A stretch of DNA of 64,000 nucleotides. Source: Candidatus Gastranaerophilales bacterium (GTDB taxonomy: Bacteria > Cyanobacteriota > Vampirovibrionia > Gastranaerophilales > Gastranaerophilaceae). The notes beneath the pieces were generated by a model. The model was given only the letters and a program-made list of their open reading frames with translations. It searched no databases and had not been told where the DNA came from. Positions 1 to 9,142 of the stretch are shown in pieces. The DNA is taken from assembly GCA_944323655.1 (NCBI GenBank), contig CALUTL010000009.1:1-64000 (forward strand), read 5' to 3'. The stretch's first letter is position 1. Every line of letters begins with the position of its first letter. A program made the position numbers and the translations under genes.

Positions 1-45
1 TGCGATTTTCTTTTTAATTTTCAATTTCATTTCCTTTTTTCCCTT

Positions 46-79
46 TAATTAAACGGCTTTACCAGTCGTTTTTTTTTTG
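46..79 (+). terminator. Rho-independent terminator of an upstream gene
   Basis: An 8-bp stem (AAACGGCT with AGTCGTTT, one G-T wobble) with a 5-base loop is followed by an unbroken T run. The T run sits on the plus strand, so this most likely ends a gene lying left of the window. On the minus strand the bases beyond the stem are only weakly T-rich, so it would be a poorer stop for the gene at 90-875. Confidence 0.6.
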
Positions 80-89
80 TTAAAACGAT

Positions 90-875
90 TTATTCAGAAA
101 ACACAGATAAGTTCATCAATTCTATATCATCGTAATCGGTATAAGCTGTTTGCATAAGATTTTTGCCGGTTTTAAGCGTAATTTCATTTTTTTCGCCCGG
201 TTTTATTAAATTTTGGGGGATTTTAATTTTCTGCCCGTCGCCGTTTAAGTGAATTTCGGCAATTTTATTTCCGTTAAAAAACACTTCAGGCGGGCTGGAG
301 AAGGAATTTTTAACGTTGTTTTGTCCCATAGCTCTTGCCATTGCTGTATCTATTCCTATTATTGAACCTATAACAATATAATTTGTACGATTTAAGGCTG
401 TTGAAGCCATTAAAAAAGTTTTTGTGTAAAACGGGCCTGCGGCTGAAATCTTAAAGTCGCCGGAATTTGCGGAGTTTTTGGAATAATTGTTATCCCCAAG
501 ATGCATCATCTGGGTTTCAAGCCTAATATCATTGGCGTTACTTTTTTGTATTCCGACAATTAGGGGTTTTGATGCAGTATCCTTATTTACGGTTAATGAA
601 TAGGGGCGATAACCTTCCTTTTCTACCGACATTATTGTAGGACCGTTAATTTCAGCACCAATATGAAAAGCTCCGTCCGCATCGGTAAAAGTTTTATATT
701 GAAGCTTTGGAAAAACTATTGAAGCATTTGGAACAGGTTGTTTCGTTGCGTCATCAACAACTCTGTTTCCGCTGACGGCTCCGCTTTTGGTAACCCCGCC
801 CTCTACCGTTGCACTGATTACACCTTGAGGAAAACAAAAAAATAAAAATACCAAAATTATTAAAGTTTTTTGCAT
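90..875 (-). CDS. Secreted protein with carboxypeptidase-regulatory-like domain
   Basis: 261 residues. The first ~21 form a clear Sec signal peptide (basic start, run of Leu/Ile/Phe, cleavage near VISA-T). Residues ~35-100 look like a carboxypeptidase-regulatory-like Ig fold (VSGNRVVDDATKQPVPNASI, then TDADGAFHIGA), a fold often found in exported proteins and used for binding or structural roles. The rest has no family I recognise; its end reads like a beta-rich binding module (LIKPGEKNEITLKTG). The start is supported by AAGGA a few bases upstream on the minus strand. It stands alone, divergent from the tRNA. The exported location is well supported; the function is unknown. Confidence 0.75.
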   Translation of the reverse strand: MQKTLIILVFLFFCFPQGVISATVEGGVTKSGAVSGNRVVDDATKQPVPNASIVFPKLQYKTFTDADGAFHIGAEINGPTIMSVEKEGYRPYSLTVNKDTASKPLIVGIQKSNANDIRLETQMMHLGDNNYSKNSANSGDFKISAAGPFYTKTFLMASTALNRTNYIVIGSIIGIDTAMARAMGQNNVKNSFSSPPEVFFNGNKIAEIHLNGDGQKIKIPQNLIKPGEKNEITLKTGKNLMQTAYTDYDDIELMNLSVFSE

Positions 876-968
876 AAAGAAATCCTTGCTTTTGGTATAT
901 TTTACGTTACATCAAGAAATAAATAACTGTCCTGTCAGGTAATCTAAAAGAAGTAATTAAAAAAATAA

Positions 969-997
969 TTGAAATAAAAAAATGTTTCTGTTAGTAT
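969..997 (+). promoter_or_regulatory. Probable sigma70-type promoter of tRNA-Leu
   Basis: TTGAAA (969-974), a 17-base spacer and TAGTAT (992-997) lie about 25 bases before the tRNA. Spacing is ideal and the hexamers match the consensus at 5 of 6 and 4 of 6 positions. Transcription would start near 1004. Confidence 0.5.
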
Positions 998-1022
998 AAA
1001 GTCACATGACAATTAAATTTAT

Positions 1023-1111
1023 GCCGATGTGATGAAATTGGTAGACGTGCCAGACTCAAAATCTGGTGTGGTTCACCCCACGTGCCGGTTCGACTCCGGC
1101 CATCGGCACCA
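1023..1111 (+). tRNA. tRNA-Leu (anticodon CAA)
   Basis: A 7-bp acceptor stem (GCCGATG with CATCGGC), an anticodon stem CCAGA/TCTGG around loop CTCAAAA (anticodon CAA, reading UUG), a long class II variable arm and a T arm with GGTTCGACTCC. The CCA tail is encoded at 1109-1111. The class II arm fits leucine. Confidence 0.95.
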
Positions 1112-1112
1112 T

Positions 1113-1142
1113 AAAAAAGACCTCTTAAAAGAGGTCTTTTTT
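1113..1142 (+). terminator. Rho-independent terminator of tRNA-Leu
   Basis: Near-perfect inverted repeat: AAAAAAGACCTCTT, a 2-base loop, then AAGAGGTCTTTTTT, directly after the encoded CCA. Symmetrical A and T runs could allow it to act in both directions. Confidence 0.85.
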
Positions 1143-1297
1143 ATATGAATTATTTCAGGGCGCAAAATCATGTATGATTCTTTGTTATTCAGTATAATGG
1201 AAAACCTTATCGTAAATAAAAAAGAAATGAGAAATCTTTTTCGTCAAGATTTTCCATTTATAATCATCTTTACATAAAAAACTGCCCAATCTTAAAC

Positions 1298-2680
1298 TCA
1301 ACCATAGCAATCTTCATATCTTATAATATCATCCTCTGAAATGTAATCACCTTTTTGAACTTCAATTATTTTCAACTCTTTATCATAAGGATTTTGTAAA
1401 GAATGTTTTATGCCAACAGGTATATCTATACTATCTCCTTGATACAAATTATATTCTTTGCCATCTTTTATTACAAGAGCCTGGCCTTCAAGTACTACCC
1501 AATGTTCAGAACGATAATTGTGTGATTGAATAGATAATTTGTGTTTAGGCAATACACATATTGTTTTCGTCAAATACCCCTCGCCCCTATTTTGACAGGT
1601 ATAATACCCCCAAGGCCTGAATACAGTCTTGTGTAATTTAATAGTATCACTCTGTTTTTGTTTAAGCTTTTCATACAATTTTTTAACATTCTGTGAAGAA
1701 TTTAACCCACAAGCCATTATAGCATCCTCTGTTTCTACCAGAATTATATTTTCCAATCCAGATACAGCAACTAACTCTTTTTGAGAATATATTAAGGAAT
1801 TCTTTACGTTATCTGTAATAACTTTTCCTGTCAAAACATTACCGTTTTCATCTTTTTCCTTAATATTATAAATTGCTTGCCAAGATCCCAGATCATTCCA
1901 ATCTGACTGCAATTCAACCAACGCCACCTTATCACTTTTCTCCATAACCGCATAATCTATTGAAATGGATGGCATTTTTTCATATATAGAATATTCTATT
2001 TGTGAATTGTTATTGAAATCTAATTCTGATAGTTGTTTGGCAATTTCTGGAGTATATTTTTTTAATTCATTCATGAATGTAGAAATTTTACCCATGAAAA
2101 TTCCTCCATTCCAATAATATTGGCCTGACGCAATGTATTTTTCAGCTGTTGGTAAATCCGGCTTTTCTACAAACTTATCAACTACAAACCCTTCTAATAA
2201 AGGTTTTAATGTCTTTATATAACCATACCCAGTTTCGGGATAAGTCGGCTTGATTCCAAACGTTACTATATATCCATTTTCAGCAAGTGGTATTGCCATT
2301 TTTACAGTTTTTGAAAATGCCTCATAATCTTTAATCAAATGATCCGAGGGAAGGATTATTACAATATCTTCTTCATTTTGCCTTTGTTTAAAAAATTCTA
2401 AAGAGCATGCTATCGCAGGAGCTGTATTTCTACCTATAGGCTCTGCTAGTACAACATTTTCATTACTTATTTTGTTTAATTGTAACTTTATGTCCTGTAA
2501 ATGTTTTACATTTGTAATGGTTAAAATATTGCAAGGTAAAATAAACTTAGTTAATCTTTCAAATGTTTGCTGTAACAAACTGGTATCATTATCAACACTT
2601 AATAATTGCTTTGGATACATTTCTCTTGAAAGCGGCCATAATCTGCTGCCACTGCCACCTGCCAAAATTACTGCTTTCAT
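1298..2680 (-). CDS. manC: Mannose-1-phosphate guanylyltransferase / mannose-6-phosphate isomerase
   Basis: 460 residues, the usual length for the bifunctional type II enzyme. The N-terminal nucleotidyltransferase signature GGSGSRLWPLS (residues 8-18) and FVEKP near residue 170 bind nucleotide and sugar. The C-terminal ~110 residues form the cupin phosphomannose-isomerase domain (FRPWGYYTCQNRGEGYL, then the SIQSHNYRSEHWVVLEG metal-site region). It makes GDP-mannose in the cytoplasm for surface glycans. AGGTGAGG lies just before the ATG. It is divergent from the glycan locus starting at 2942, which it probably feeds, although no GDP-mannose-modifying enzyme is visible in the window. Confidence 0.93.
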   Translation of the reverse strand: MKAVILAGGSGSRLWPLSREMYPKQLLSVDNDTSLLQQTFERLTKFILPCNILTITNVKHLQDIKLQLNKISNENVVLAEPIGRNTAPAIACSLEFFKQRQNEEDIVIILPSDHLIKDYEAFSKTVKMAIPLAENGYIVTFGIKPTYPETGYGYIKTLKPLLEGFVVDKFVEKPDLPTAEKYIASGQYYWNGGIFMGKISTFMNELKKYTPEIAKQLSELDFNNNSQIEYSIYEKMPSISIDYAVMEKSDKVALVELQSDWNDLGSWQAIYNIKEKDENGNVLTGKVITDNVKNSLIYSQKELVAVSGLENIILVETEDAIMACGLNSSQNVKKLYEKLKQKQSDTIKLHKTVFRPWGYYTCQNRGEGYLTKTICVLPKHKLSIQSHNYRSEHWVVLEGQALVIKDGKEYNLYQGDSIDIPVGIKHSLQNPYDKELKIIEVQKGDYISEDDIIRYEDCYG

Positions 2681-2809
2681 TTACACCTCACCTGCCTATA
2701 TCTAGTTGTAACGCAAATATTTAACATCCTATGATTCTATACTACATAATACTTTTACTAATCATACCATAACATAAGTATACATTAAAATATTACCCAT
2801 GCGGCTACA

Positions 2810-2839
2810 TTTATTTTTCTTTTTTGTTTATTGTATAAT
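2810..2839 (+). promoter_or_regulatory. Putative promoter of the polysaccharide locus
   Basis: A perfect TATAAT at 2834-2839 lies in the 261-bp gap between divergent manC and the first locus gene. The -35 region is poor (TTTATT or TTATTT, spacer 18 or 17). The gap is otherwise simple AT-rich DNA with no coding signal I trust. Confidence 0.4.
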
Positions 2840-2941
2840 ATCTATTAAAATTTGGAGGTATAAATTAATAATGCTTTTAAAGATTTTTATAAGATTATAA
2901 TTTAATGCTCTAATATTGCAGCTTTGAGGTAAAAAAAAATA

Positions 2942-4300
2942 ATGCTATCTAGATCAATTTTATTTATGTTAATTTTCGATGTATTTGTATTTTCTATATC
3001 ATCGAGTTTTTGGTATGAATTTTTTAATTTACCGCAAAACTTATTTTTCTTTGCCTTAGCATTAATTGTAATTACTGGTTTTGTAGTTTTATTCCTGAAA
3101 GATAATTACAAAATCAGAGAGTTCAATATTTCTTTAAAAAATTATTATTTGTTATTTGAGGGTGTAGTTTTTGCGCACATTCCTTTAACAATATTTTTGT
3201 TATTATTCAATCATAATCTGCAAATTCTGGAATTTATTGTATTAAATATTCTAACAGTCTATTTATCATTAGCAATTTATAGAAATTTATTCCATCTATA
3301 TTTGTTCAAATTCAAAAAGAATAAAAATGTCTTAATAATGGGAACAAATAAAGAAGCCAGGCTTATTGCGGATGAAATCTTGAATAAAAAAGCTCTTAAA
3401 ATGTCTGTTGTAGGCTTTGTTGATGATAAAGAAGAAGAGAATTTGGTAAAAGATTCAAATACCAAAATTTTTAATCAAGAAGAATTAAAAGATGTTATTA
3501 AAAAATATAATGTCGATATTCTAATCGTTGCAATTAAGCGTAGAATGGAAGAATCTTTGCTTACTAATATGGTTGATAATGTTCCGAATAATGTAAAAGT
3601 TTATCGCATGCCGGAATTCTATGAAATGGTAACTGGGAAATATTATGTAAGCAAAATGTCAATAAATTGGCTTTACTACGATTTTATGAACAAAAGATCT
3701 TTGGTTTATGATTTTTGCAAACGTGCTTTTGATATAATAGCTTCTCTAATTATTTTAACTGTTACAGCTCCAATCTTAGTTTATATTGGAATAAGAGTTA
3801 AAAAGACCGATGGTGGCCCTGCTATTTATACCCAAAACAGAGTTGGTAAGGGAGGAAAAGTTTTTGAAGCGTATAAATTAAGAACAATGTATTTGAATGA
3901 TTATGTGCCAAAAGCTGGTCAAATTGGTCATACAGAACCTCAAGATAAAGATAGCAGAGTTATTCCGTTTTGTAAATTTGTAAGAAAAGCTAGGTTTGAT
4001 GAAATTCCGCAAATGATAAATGTTTTAAAAGGTGAAATGTCAATAGTTGGACCACGAACAGAATGGGAAGACTTGGTGAATATATATTCAAAAGAGATAC
4101 CATATTATAAATGCCGTGAATGGTCCAAGACCGGCTGGACAGGTTGGGCACAAATTAATCAAGGACATTGTGTTTTGAATGATGATATAGCAGAAAAATT
4201 GCAATATGATTTGTATTATTTAAAACATAGAAATGTGTTGTGGGAAATCGGAATTCTAATAAAAGCAGTCTTCTTAGCTCTAGGAGGAAGACACGGATAG
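2942..4300 (+). CDS. Initiating undecaprenyl-phosphate sugar-phosphate transferase (WcaJ/WbaP type)
   Basis: 452 residues. Several N-terminal membrane segments (residues ~5-120) precede a Rossmann-like CoA-binding-type domain (VLIMGTNKEARLIADEI). The C-terminal ~220 residues are the bacterial sugar transferase domain: hydrophobic KRAFDIIASLIILTVTAP, then YKLRTMYLND, ARFDEIPQMINVLKGEMSIV and GPRTEWE. This family transfers a hexose-1-phosphate from a nucleotide sugar to undecaprenyl phosphate at the inner membrane, the first step of repeat-unit assembly. GAGGT precedes the ATG. Being first in the locus fits that job. The exact sugar cannot be read from sequence. Confidence 0.9.
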   Translation: MLSRSILFMLIFDVFVFSISSSFWYEFFNLPQNLFFFALALIVITGFVVLFLKDNYKIREFNISLKNYYLLFEGVVFAHIPLTIFLLLFNHNLQILEFIVLNILTVYLSLAIYRNLFHLYLFKFKKNKNVLIMGTNKEARLIADEILNKKALKMSVVGFVDDKEEENLVKDSNTKIFNQEELKDVIKKYNVDILIVAIKRRMEESLLTNMVDNVPNNVKVYRMPEFYEMVTGKYYVSKMSINWLYYDFMNKRSLVYDFCKRAFDIIASLIILTVTAPILVYIGIRVKKTDGGPAIYTQNRVGKGGKVFEAYKLRTMYLNDYVPKAGQIGHTEPQDKDSRVIPFCKFVRKARFDEIPQMINVLKGEMSIVGPRTEWEDLVNIYSKEIPYYKCREWSKTGWTGWAQINQGHCVLNDDIAEKLQYDLYYLKHRNVLWEIGILIKAVFLALGGRHG

Positions 4301-4403
4301 TAAGAAAATAAATGTAACAAATTCAAGATTTTTTATATAAAAGAATTTGTATTTATGATTAGATTGTAAAGAGGAAATAAAAGAATTTTTTGGGGTTTAT
4401 TAA

Positions 4404-5219
4404 ATGAAAATATTAATTTTAGCAGGTGGATTAGGGACAAGACTAGGTGAAGAGACTATTTTAAGACCAAAACCAATGGTAGAAATTGGAGGGTATCCAA
4501 TACTATGGCACATCATGAAAATATATTCACATTTTGGTTTTAATGATTTTGTTATTTTAACTGGTTACAAATCTCATATGATAAAAGAATATTTTGTTGA
4601 TTACTATCAAAGATACTCAGATTTAACTATTGATATGAAAACTAATACGATACAACTTCATAAAATGAGAACCGAGCCCTGGAAAGTTACAATGCTATAT
4701 ACTGGTCAGGACACAATGACTGGAGGTAGAATAAAAAAAGCTCAAGATTATATAGGTGATGAACCTTTTATGCTAACTTATGGCGATGGAGTCTCTAATG
4801 TAAATATCAACGAATTATTAGAAATTCATAAAAAGTCTGGTAAATTAATGACAATGACAGCAGTACAGCCTTCAGGAAGATTTGGTGCTTTAAATATTTC
4901 TACAGAGAATTTAATAACTTCATTTAAAGAAAAACCTCAAGGCGATGGGGCATGGATTAATGGTGGTTTCTTTGTTTGTGAGCCAGGTATTATGAATTAT
5001 ATAGAATCTAATAACCCTGATGAAATTTTTGAACGTAAACCATTAGAAAATATAGCAAAAGACGGACAGCTTAATGCTTATAAGCATTTTGGGTTTTGGC
5101 GTCCAATGGATACTTTGAGAGATAAGTTAGATTTAAATGAAATGTGGGCAAAAAATCAAGCTCCATGGAAAGTTTGGGATAGAGAAAATCATTTTGAAAA
5201 TTCTGGAGGAAAATTTTAG
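4404..5219 (+). CDS. rfbF: Glucose-1-phosphate cytidylyltransferase
   Basis: 271 residues, slightly over the usual ~257. The nucleotidyltransferase signature GGLGTRLGEET starts at residue 8, followed by RPKPMVEIGGYPILWHIM, typical of RfbF/DdhA. MLTYGDGVSNVNI contains the metal-binding Asp and FGFWRPMDTLRDK is the family C-terminal motif. It makes CDP-glucose from CTP and glucose-1-phosphate. It is the first of three tightly packed CDP-sugar genes (4-base gap to the next). Confidence 0.92.
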   Translation: MKILILAGGLGTRLGEETILRPKPMVEIGGYPILWHIMKIYSHFGFNDFVILTGYKSHMIKEYFVDYYQRYSDLTIDMKTNTIQLHKMRTEPWKVTMLYTGQDTMTGGRIKKAQDYIGDEPFMLTYGDGVSNVNINELLEIHKKSGKLMTMTAVQPSGRFGALNISTENLITSFKEKPQGDGAWINGGFFVCEPGIMNYIESNNPDEIFERKPLENIAKDGQLNAYKHFGFWRPMDTLRDKLDLNEMWAKNQAPWKVWDRENHFENSGGKF

Positions 5220-5222
5220 GCA

Positions 5223-6137
5223 ATGTCAAAAAAAGTTCTTATAACGGGAGGTACTGGTTTTATAGGTCGTAATGTTGTGAATGAATTAATTAAAAAAGGA
5301 TATGAAATTCATTCTCTTGTTTATCCTCCTTTTGCTCCAGAACAAAATAACTTATTTCAATATGAAATGGATCTTATGAATAGTGAAGCTGTAAAAAGTT
5401 TTTTAGAAAAACATAAATTTGAAAATTTAATACATCTTGCATGGTATGTTGGACCTAAATGTCATGTTCATAATTTTAATATAGATTGGACAATTGCAAC
5501 TTTAAACTTAGTTAAATTGTTTGTAGAGAATGGTGGAAAATGCTTTGTAGGTGCTGGGACTATTTCTGAATATGAATATAAATATGGATATTTATTAGAA
5601 GATGAAACTTCTACTGACCCACAGACTTTATATGGTAATAGTAAAAATGCAATTTTTAATATTGCAAAAGTGTATTGCAAACAAAATGGGTGTGACTTTA
5701 AATGGCCTAGAATTTTTAATTTATATGGACCCAATGAAAAATCTCAAAGGTTAATGCCCACGGTTATTAATTCTTGTTTAAAAAATGAAGATGTAAAAGT
5801 TAGTGATTGTTTAAAATATCAAGATTATCTTCATGTTGAAGATACTGCAAGTGGAATTGTTGCGGTTTTTGAAAGTGATATTTTAGGAGCTGTGAATATA
5901 TGTTCTAATAAACCCGTTCAATTAAGATATATAGTAAATAAAATAGCGGAACTTACAGATTTTAAGGGGAAAATTTTATGGGGAGCTATACCAGCAGCAT
6001 TTGGCGATGAAATCGTTGTTGGTAATAATGAAAAACTTAAATCTATAGGTTGGGCACCTAAGTATGACATAGAAAAAGGATTAAAACAAACAATAGCTTG
6101 GTGGAAAGAACATAATAAGGAGAATATAAATGTTTAA
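5223..6137 (+). CDS. NAD(P)-dependent sugar reductase/epimerase (SDR) of the CDP-6-deoxyhexose branch
   Basis: 304 residues, extended short-chain dehydrogenase. The nucleotide-binding motif GGTGFIG is at residues 9-15 and the catalytic pair YxxxK is Y137/K141 (YGNSK). It lies between rfbF and rfbG and overlaps rfbG by 8 bases, so it most likely acts on CDP-4-dehydro-6-deoxyglucose. RfbJ/RfbS-type enzymes that make abequose or paratose are related, but the 3-deoxygenation enzyme RfbH is absent here, so a 4-reductase giving a CDP-6-deoxyhexose is more likely. Product stereochemistry cannot be told. Confidence 0.8.
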   Translation: MSKKVLITGGTGFIGRNVVNELIKKGYEIHSLVYPPFAPEQNNLFQYEMDLMNSEAVKSFLEKHKFENLIHLAWYVGPKCHVHNFNIDWTIATLNLVKLFVENGGKCFVGAGTISEYEYKYGYLLEDETSTDPQTLYGNSKNAIFNIAKVYCKQNGCDFKWPRIFNLYGPNEKSQRLMPTVINSCLKNEDVKVSDCLKYQDYLHVEDTASGIVAVFESDILGAVNICSNKPVQLRYIVNKIAELTDFKGKILWGAIPAAFGDEIVVGNNEKLKSIGWAPKYDIEKGLKQTIAWWKEHNKENINV

Positions 6138-7218
6138 TAATGTATATAATGGAAAAGTCATTTTAGTAACTGGTCATACTGGTTTTAAGGGGAGTTGGCT
6201 TTCTATATGGCTTACTATGTTAGGAGCAAAAGTTATAGGATATGCTCTTGAACCATATTCTCAAAGAGGTAATTATAAAGCTTCTCATTTAGAAGAACAT
6301 TTGTATGCCGATATAAAAGGTGACATTAGAGATTATAAAAAATTAGAAGAAATTATTGAAAAATATAAACCTGAGATGATTTTTCATTTAGCGGCACAAG
6401 CTTTAGTTAGAACAGCCTATGATAATCCGAAATATACATATGAAACAAATGTTATAGGCTCTTTAAATATATTAGAAGCTGTAAGAAAATTTGATTATAT
6501 AAAAACAGTTGTTATGATAACCTCTGATAAATGTTATGAAAATGTAGAACAGATTTGGGGCTATAAAGAAACTGATAGAATGGGAGGATATGATCCATAT
6601 TCATCATCTAAAGGTTGTGCAGAATTGATGATATCCTCATATAGAAATTCATATTTTAATCCAAAAGATTATGCAAAACATGGAAAAGCTATTGCATCTG
6701 TAAGAGCAGGAAATGTAATAGGTGGTGGAGATTGGTCAGATAATAGATTGATTCCTGATTGCATAAGATTTATTGAAGAAGGGAAGGATATTGAAATAAG
6801 AAGTCCTAAAGCAACACGACCTTGGGAACATGTTTTAGAGCCATTAAGCGGTTATTTACGAGTTGGTCAAAAGTTAATAGAAGAACCTGTTAAATACTCA
6901 GAAGGTTTTAACTTTGGGCCGCAGATTGAATGTAATAAAACAGTATGGGAAGTTGTAGAGTATTTAGTAAAATACTATGGAAAAGGAAATGTTATTGATG
7001 CATCTTCTCCAAATATGGTTCATGAAAATACACTACTAAGTTTAGATGTTACAAAAGCTTATAAAATGTTAGATTGGGAAGCTAAATTATCTTTCTATGA
7101 AGCTATTGAATTTACAGTAGATTGGTATAAAGAAGCTTTAAAAAATAATGATATGTTTGAATATTGTAAAAAACAAATTCAAGCACACAATAATAAAAAA
7201 TATAATTGGGAAATTTAA
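6130..7218 (+). CDS. rfbG: CDP-glucose 4,6-dehydratase
   Basis: 362 residues, full length. It has the Rossmann motif VTGHTGFKGSWLS (from residue 13), the catalytic YSSSK (Y157, K161) and the family strings MITSDKCYEN and GNVIGGGDWSDNRLIPDC. It converts CDP-glucose to CDP-4-dehydro-6-deoxyglucose with bound NAD. It overlaps the preceding reductase gene and follows rfbF, forming a complete CDP-6-deoxyhexose module. Confidence 0.93.
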   Translation: MFNNVYNGKVILVTGHTGFKGSWLSIWLTMLGAKVIGYALEPYSQRGNYKASHLEEHLYADIKGDIRDYKKLEEIIEKYKPEMIFHLAAQALVRTAYDNPKYTYETNVIGSLNILEAVRKFDYIKTVVMITSDKCYENVEQIWGYKETDRMGGYDPYSSSKGCAELMISSYRNSYFNPKDYAKHGKAIASVRAGNVIGGGDWSDNRLIPDCIRFIEEGKDIEIRSPKATRPWEHVLEPLSGYLRVGQKLIEEPVKYSEGFNFGPQIECNKTVWEVVEYLVKYYGKGNVIDASSPNMVHENTLLSLDVTKAYKMLDWEAKLSFYEAIEFTVDWYKEALKNNDMFEYCKKQIQAHNNKKYNWEI

Positions 7219-7231
7219 AAAAGGTTTTATT

Positions 7232-8071
7232 ATGAGTAATATGAAAAAATTTAGCGTTTTGATGTCAGTTTATTATAAAGAAAAGCCGGAATATTTAGAT
7301 ATAGCTTTGAATAGTATTTTAAATCAAACTTTAATACCAGATGAGATACTTATTGTAAAAAATGGAAAACTTCCAAACGAGTTAAATGAAATAATAAATA
7401 AATATAATCAATCTTATCCTACTAAGTTAAAGATTTTATCTTGGGATGTAAATCAGCCTTTGGGTTATGCATTAAAAATAGGTGTCGAAAATTGTAGTTA
7501 TGATTATATTGCAAGAATGGATAGTGATGATATTGCAAAAAAAGACCGTTTTGAAAAACAAATGGATTTTTTAATAAACAATTCACAAGTAGATATTGTT
7601 GGAAGTTCTATTTCAGAATTTGAAGATGATCCTAATAAAATTTTATCTTATCGTGTTTTACCAGAAAAACAACAAGAAATTTATAAGTTTGCTCAATTTA
7701 GATGTCCTATGAATCATCAGACTGTTATGTTTAAAAAAGAAGCTGTATTAAAAGTTGGGAATTATATACCTTTTAAAGATATTGATGATTATTATTTATG
7801 GGGAAGAATGTTAAAAAATGGAGCTATTTTTGCAAATATTAAAGACTGCCTAGTAAATGCGAGAGCTGGAAATGCAATGTTTAAAAGAAGAGCAAATTTA
7901 ACATATTTTTTTAATAATGAATTACCTTTACAAATAGAATTTTTAAAAATAGGTTTTATAAATTGGCTCCAATTCTTGAGAAATATATTTTTAAAATTTT
8001 TGTTAAGAGCTTTGCCAACAAAGTTAATGGGCTTGTATTATAATAAATTTTTAAGAAAAAAGGGTGTATAA
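7232..8071 (+). CDS. Family 2 glycosyltransferase
   Basis: 279 residues from the preferred ATG at 7232 (AAAGG upstream). An upstream in-frame ATG at 7148 would lie inside rfbG and add a non-homologous tail. The GT-A fold is visible: KFSVLMSVYYKEKPEYLD at the start, QTLIPDEILIVKNG, and the metal-binding DSDD in YIARMDSDD, with DDYYLWGRMLKNG near residue 190. It probably adds a sugar to the lipid-linked repeat on the cytoplasmic face of the inner membrane. The C-terminal amphipathic stretch may touch the membrane. Donor and acceptor are unknown. Confidence 0.87.
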   Translation: MSNMKKFSVLMSVYYKEKPEYLDIALNSILNQTLIPDEILIVKNGKLPNELNEIINKYNQSYPTKLKILSWDVNQPLGYALKIGVENCSYDYIARMDSDDIAKKDRFEKQMDFLINNSQVDIVGSSISEFEDDPNKILSYRVLPEKQQEIYKFAQFRCPMNHQTVMFKKEAVLKVGNYIPFKDIDDYYLWGRMLKNGAIFANIKDCLVNARAGNAMFKRRANLTYFFNNELPLQIEFLKIGFINWLQFLRNIFLKFLLRALPTKLMGLYYNKFLRKKGV

Positions 8072-8073
8072 AA

Positions 8074-9126
8074 ATGAAAAAAATATTAATAGAAGATGGA
8101 TTAAGTCTAAAATTAGAAAGAGGGATTGGACAATATACAAATAATCTATATAAACTTTTAAAAGATGATTATATTGTAGAGATGCCACGAAAAACAATAT
8201 TAGAAAGAATTAATAACAGTGTTATAAGAAGACTTTTGTATATTTTATGGTTAAATACTATATTTTTATTAAAATTATCTTTTAATAAAAATATTTCAAT
8301 ATGCTTTTTCCCTGCTGTAGTTACGCCCATTATAAAATTAAAAAAAGTAAAATATATTAGTGTTATTCATGATGTTAGATCTAAAGAACATCCCGAGCTA
8401 TCAACCAAGATTCAAAATTTACATATAGATTTTGCAAATTGGTCTGCTTTAAATTTTGCAGATAAAGTTTTAACAGTTTCCAATACTATGAAAAAAGATA
8501 TTTCAAAATATTATAATGTAAAAGAAAGTAATATTGGTGTTATATATAATACATTTAGTTTAAACAATATTGATTATGATAAAACTGAAAATATTTTAAA
8601 AAAAACAAATATACAAACTAAAAAATATCTTTTATTTGTAGGAGGTTTGGATAAAAATAAAAATATAAATCTCGTAATATCAGCTTTTGAAAAAATATCT
8701 AATAATTATGAAAATTTGAAATTAATAATAGTTGGTAGAGTTGGAAATGATAAAATATCTTCTAATAATCCTAATATTATAATGACAGGTTTTATTTCTA
8801 GTAAAAATTTAAAAGTTCTTTATCGAAATGCGCTTGCATATTTATTTCCTTCTTTATATGAAGGGTTTGGAATTCCAATAATAGATGCTCAAGCATTTGG
8901 AGTACCTGTAATTTGTTCTGATATACCAGTTTTTAGAGAAGTTGCAGGAGATGGTGCGTTATTTTGTGAATTAAATACAAAAAGCTTTGCAAAGGAATTA
9001 GAAAAAATTTTAGAAGATGATGAGTTGAGAAATTCTTTAATTTTAAAAGGAAATGAAAATCAAAAAAGGTTTAGTGTAGAAAACATAAAAGAACAGCTAA
9101 AAAGTTGTTTAGAGCAAATGTCTTAA
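8074..9126 (+). CDS. Family 4 (GT-B) glycosyltransferase
   Basis: 350 residues, start 3 bases after the preceding gene. The C-terminal half carries the GT4 core: YLLFVGGLDKNKNINLVI, then FPSLYEGFGIPIIDAQAFGV with the conserved EGFGIP donor-phosphate motif, and PVICSDIPVFREVAGDGA. The N-terminal VIHDVR segment matches acceptor-domain patterns. It is a retaining nucleotide-sugar transferase working on the polysaccharide repeat. The gene is exceptionally AT-rich, with runs of Lys/Asn/Ile codons. Confidence 0.88.
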   Translation: MKKILIEDGLSLKLERGIGQYTNNLYKLLKDDYIVEMPRKTILERINNSVIRRLLYILWLNTIFLLKLSFNKNISICFFPAVVTPIIKLKKVKYISVIHDVRSKEHPELSTKIQNLHIDFANWSALNFADKVLTVSNTMKKDISKYYNVKESNIGVIYNTFSLNNIDYDKTENILKKTNIQTKKYLLFVGGLDKNKNINLVISAFEKISNNYENLKLIIVGRVGNDKISSNNPNIIMTGFISSKNLKVLYRNALAYLFPSLYEGFGIPIIDAQAFGVPVICSDIPVFREVAGDGALFCELNTKSFAKELEKILEDDELRNSLILKGNENQKRFSVENIKEQLKSCLEQMS

Positions 9127-9142
9127 ACTTATAAGAGGGAAA

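Noticed and set aside
1144-1297. Possible small gene or attachment site beside tRNA-Leu(CAA)
   Set aside because: No duplicated tRNA 3' end and no integrase nearby; only a weak AAATCTT/AAGATTT stem, perhaps a poor manC terminator.
2871-2900. Possible 9-codon leader peptide before the sugar transferase (GGAGG at 2854, ATG at 2871)
   Set aside because: The spacing of 12 bases is too long for a good start, and there is no terminator/antiterminator structure around it.
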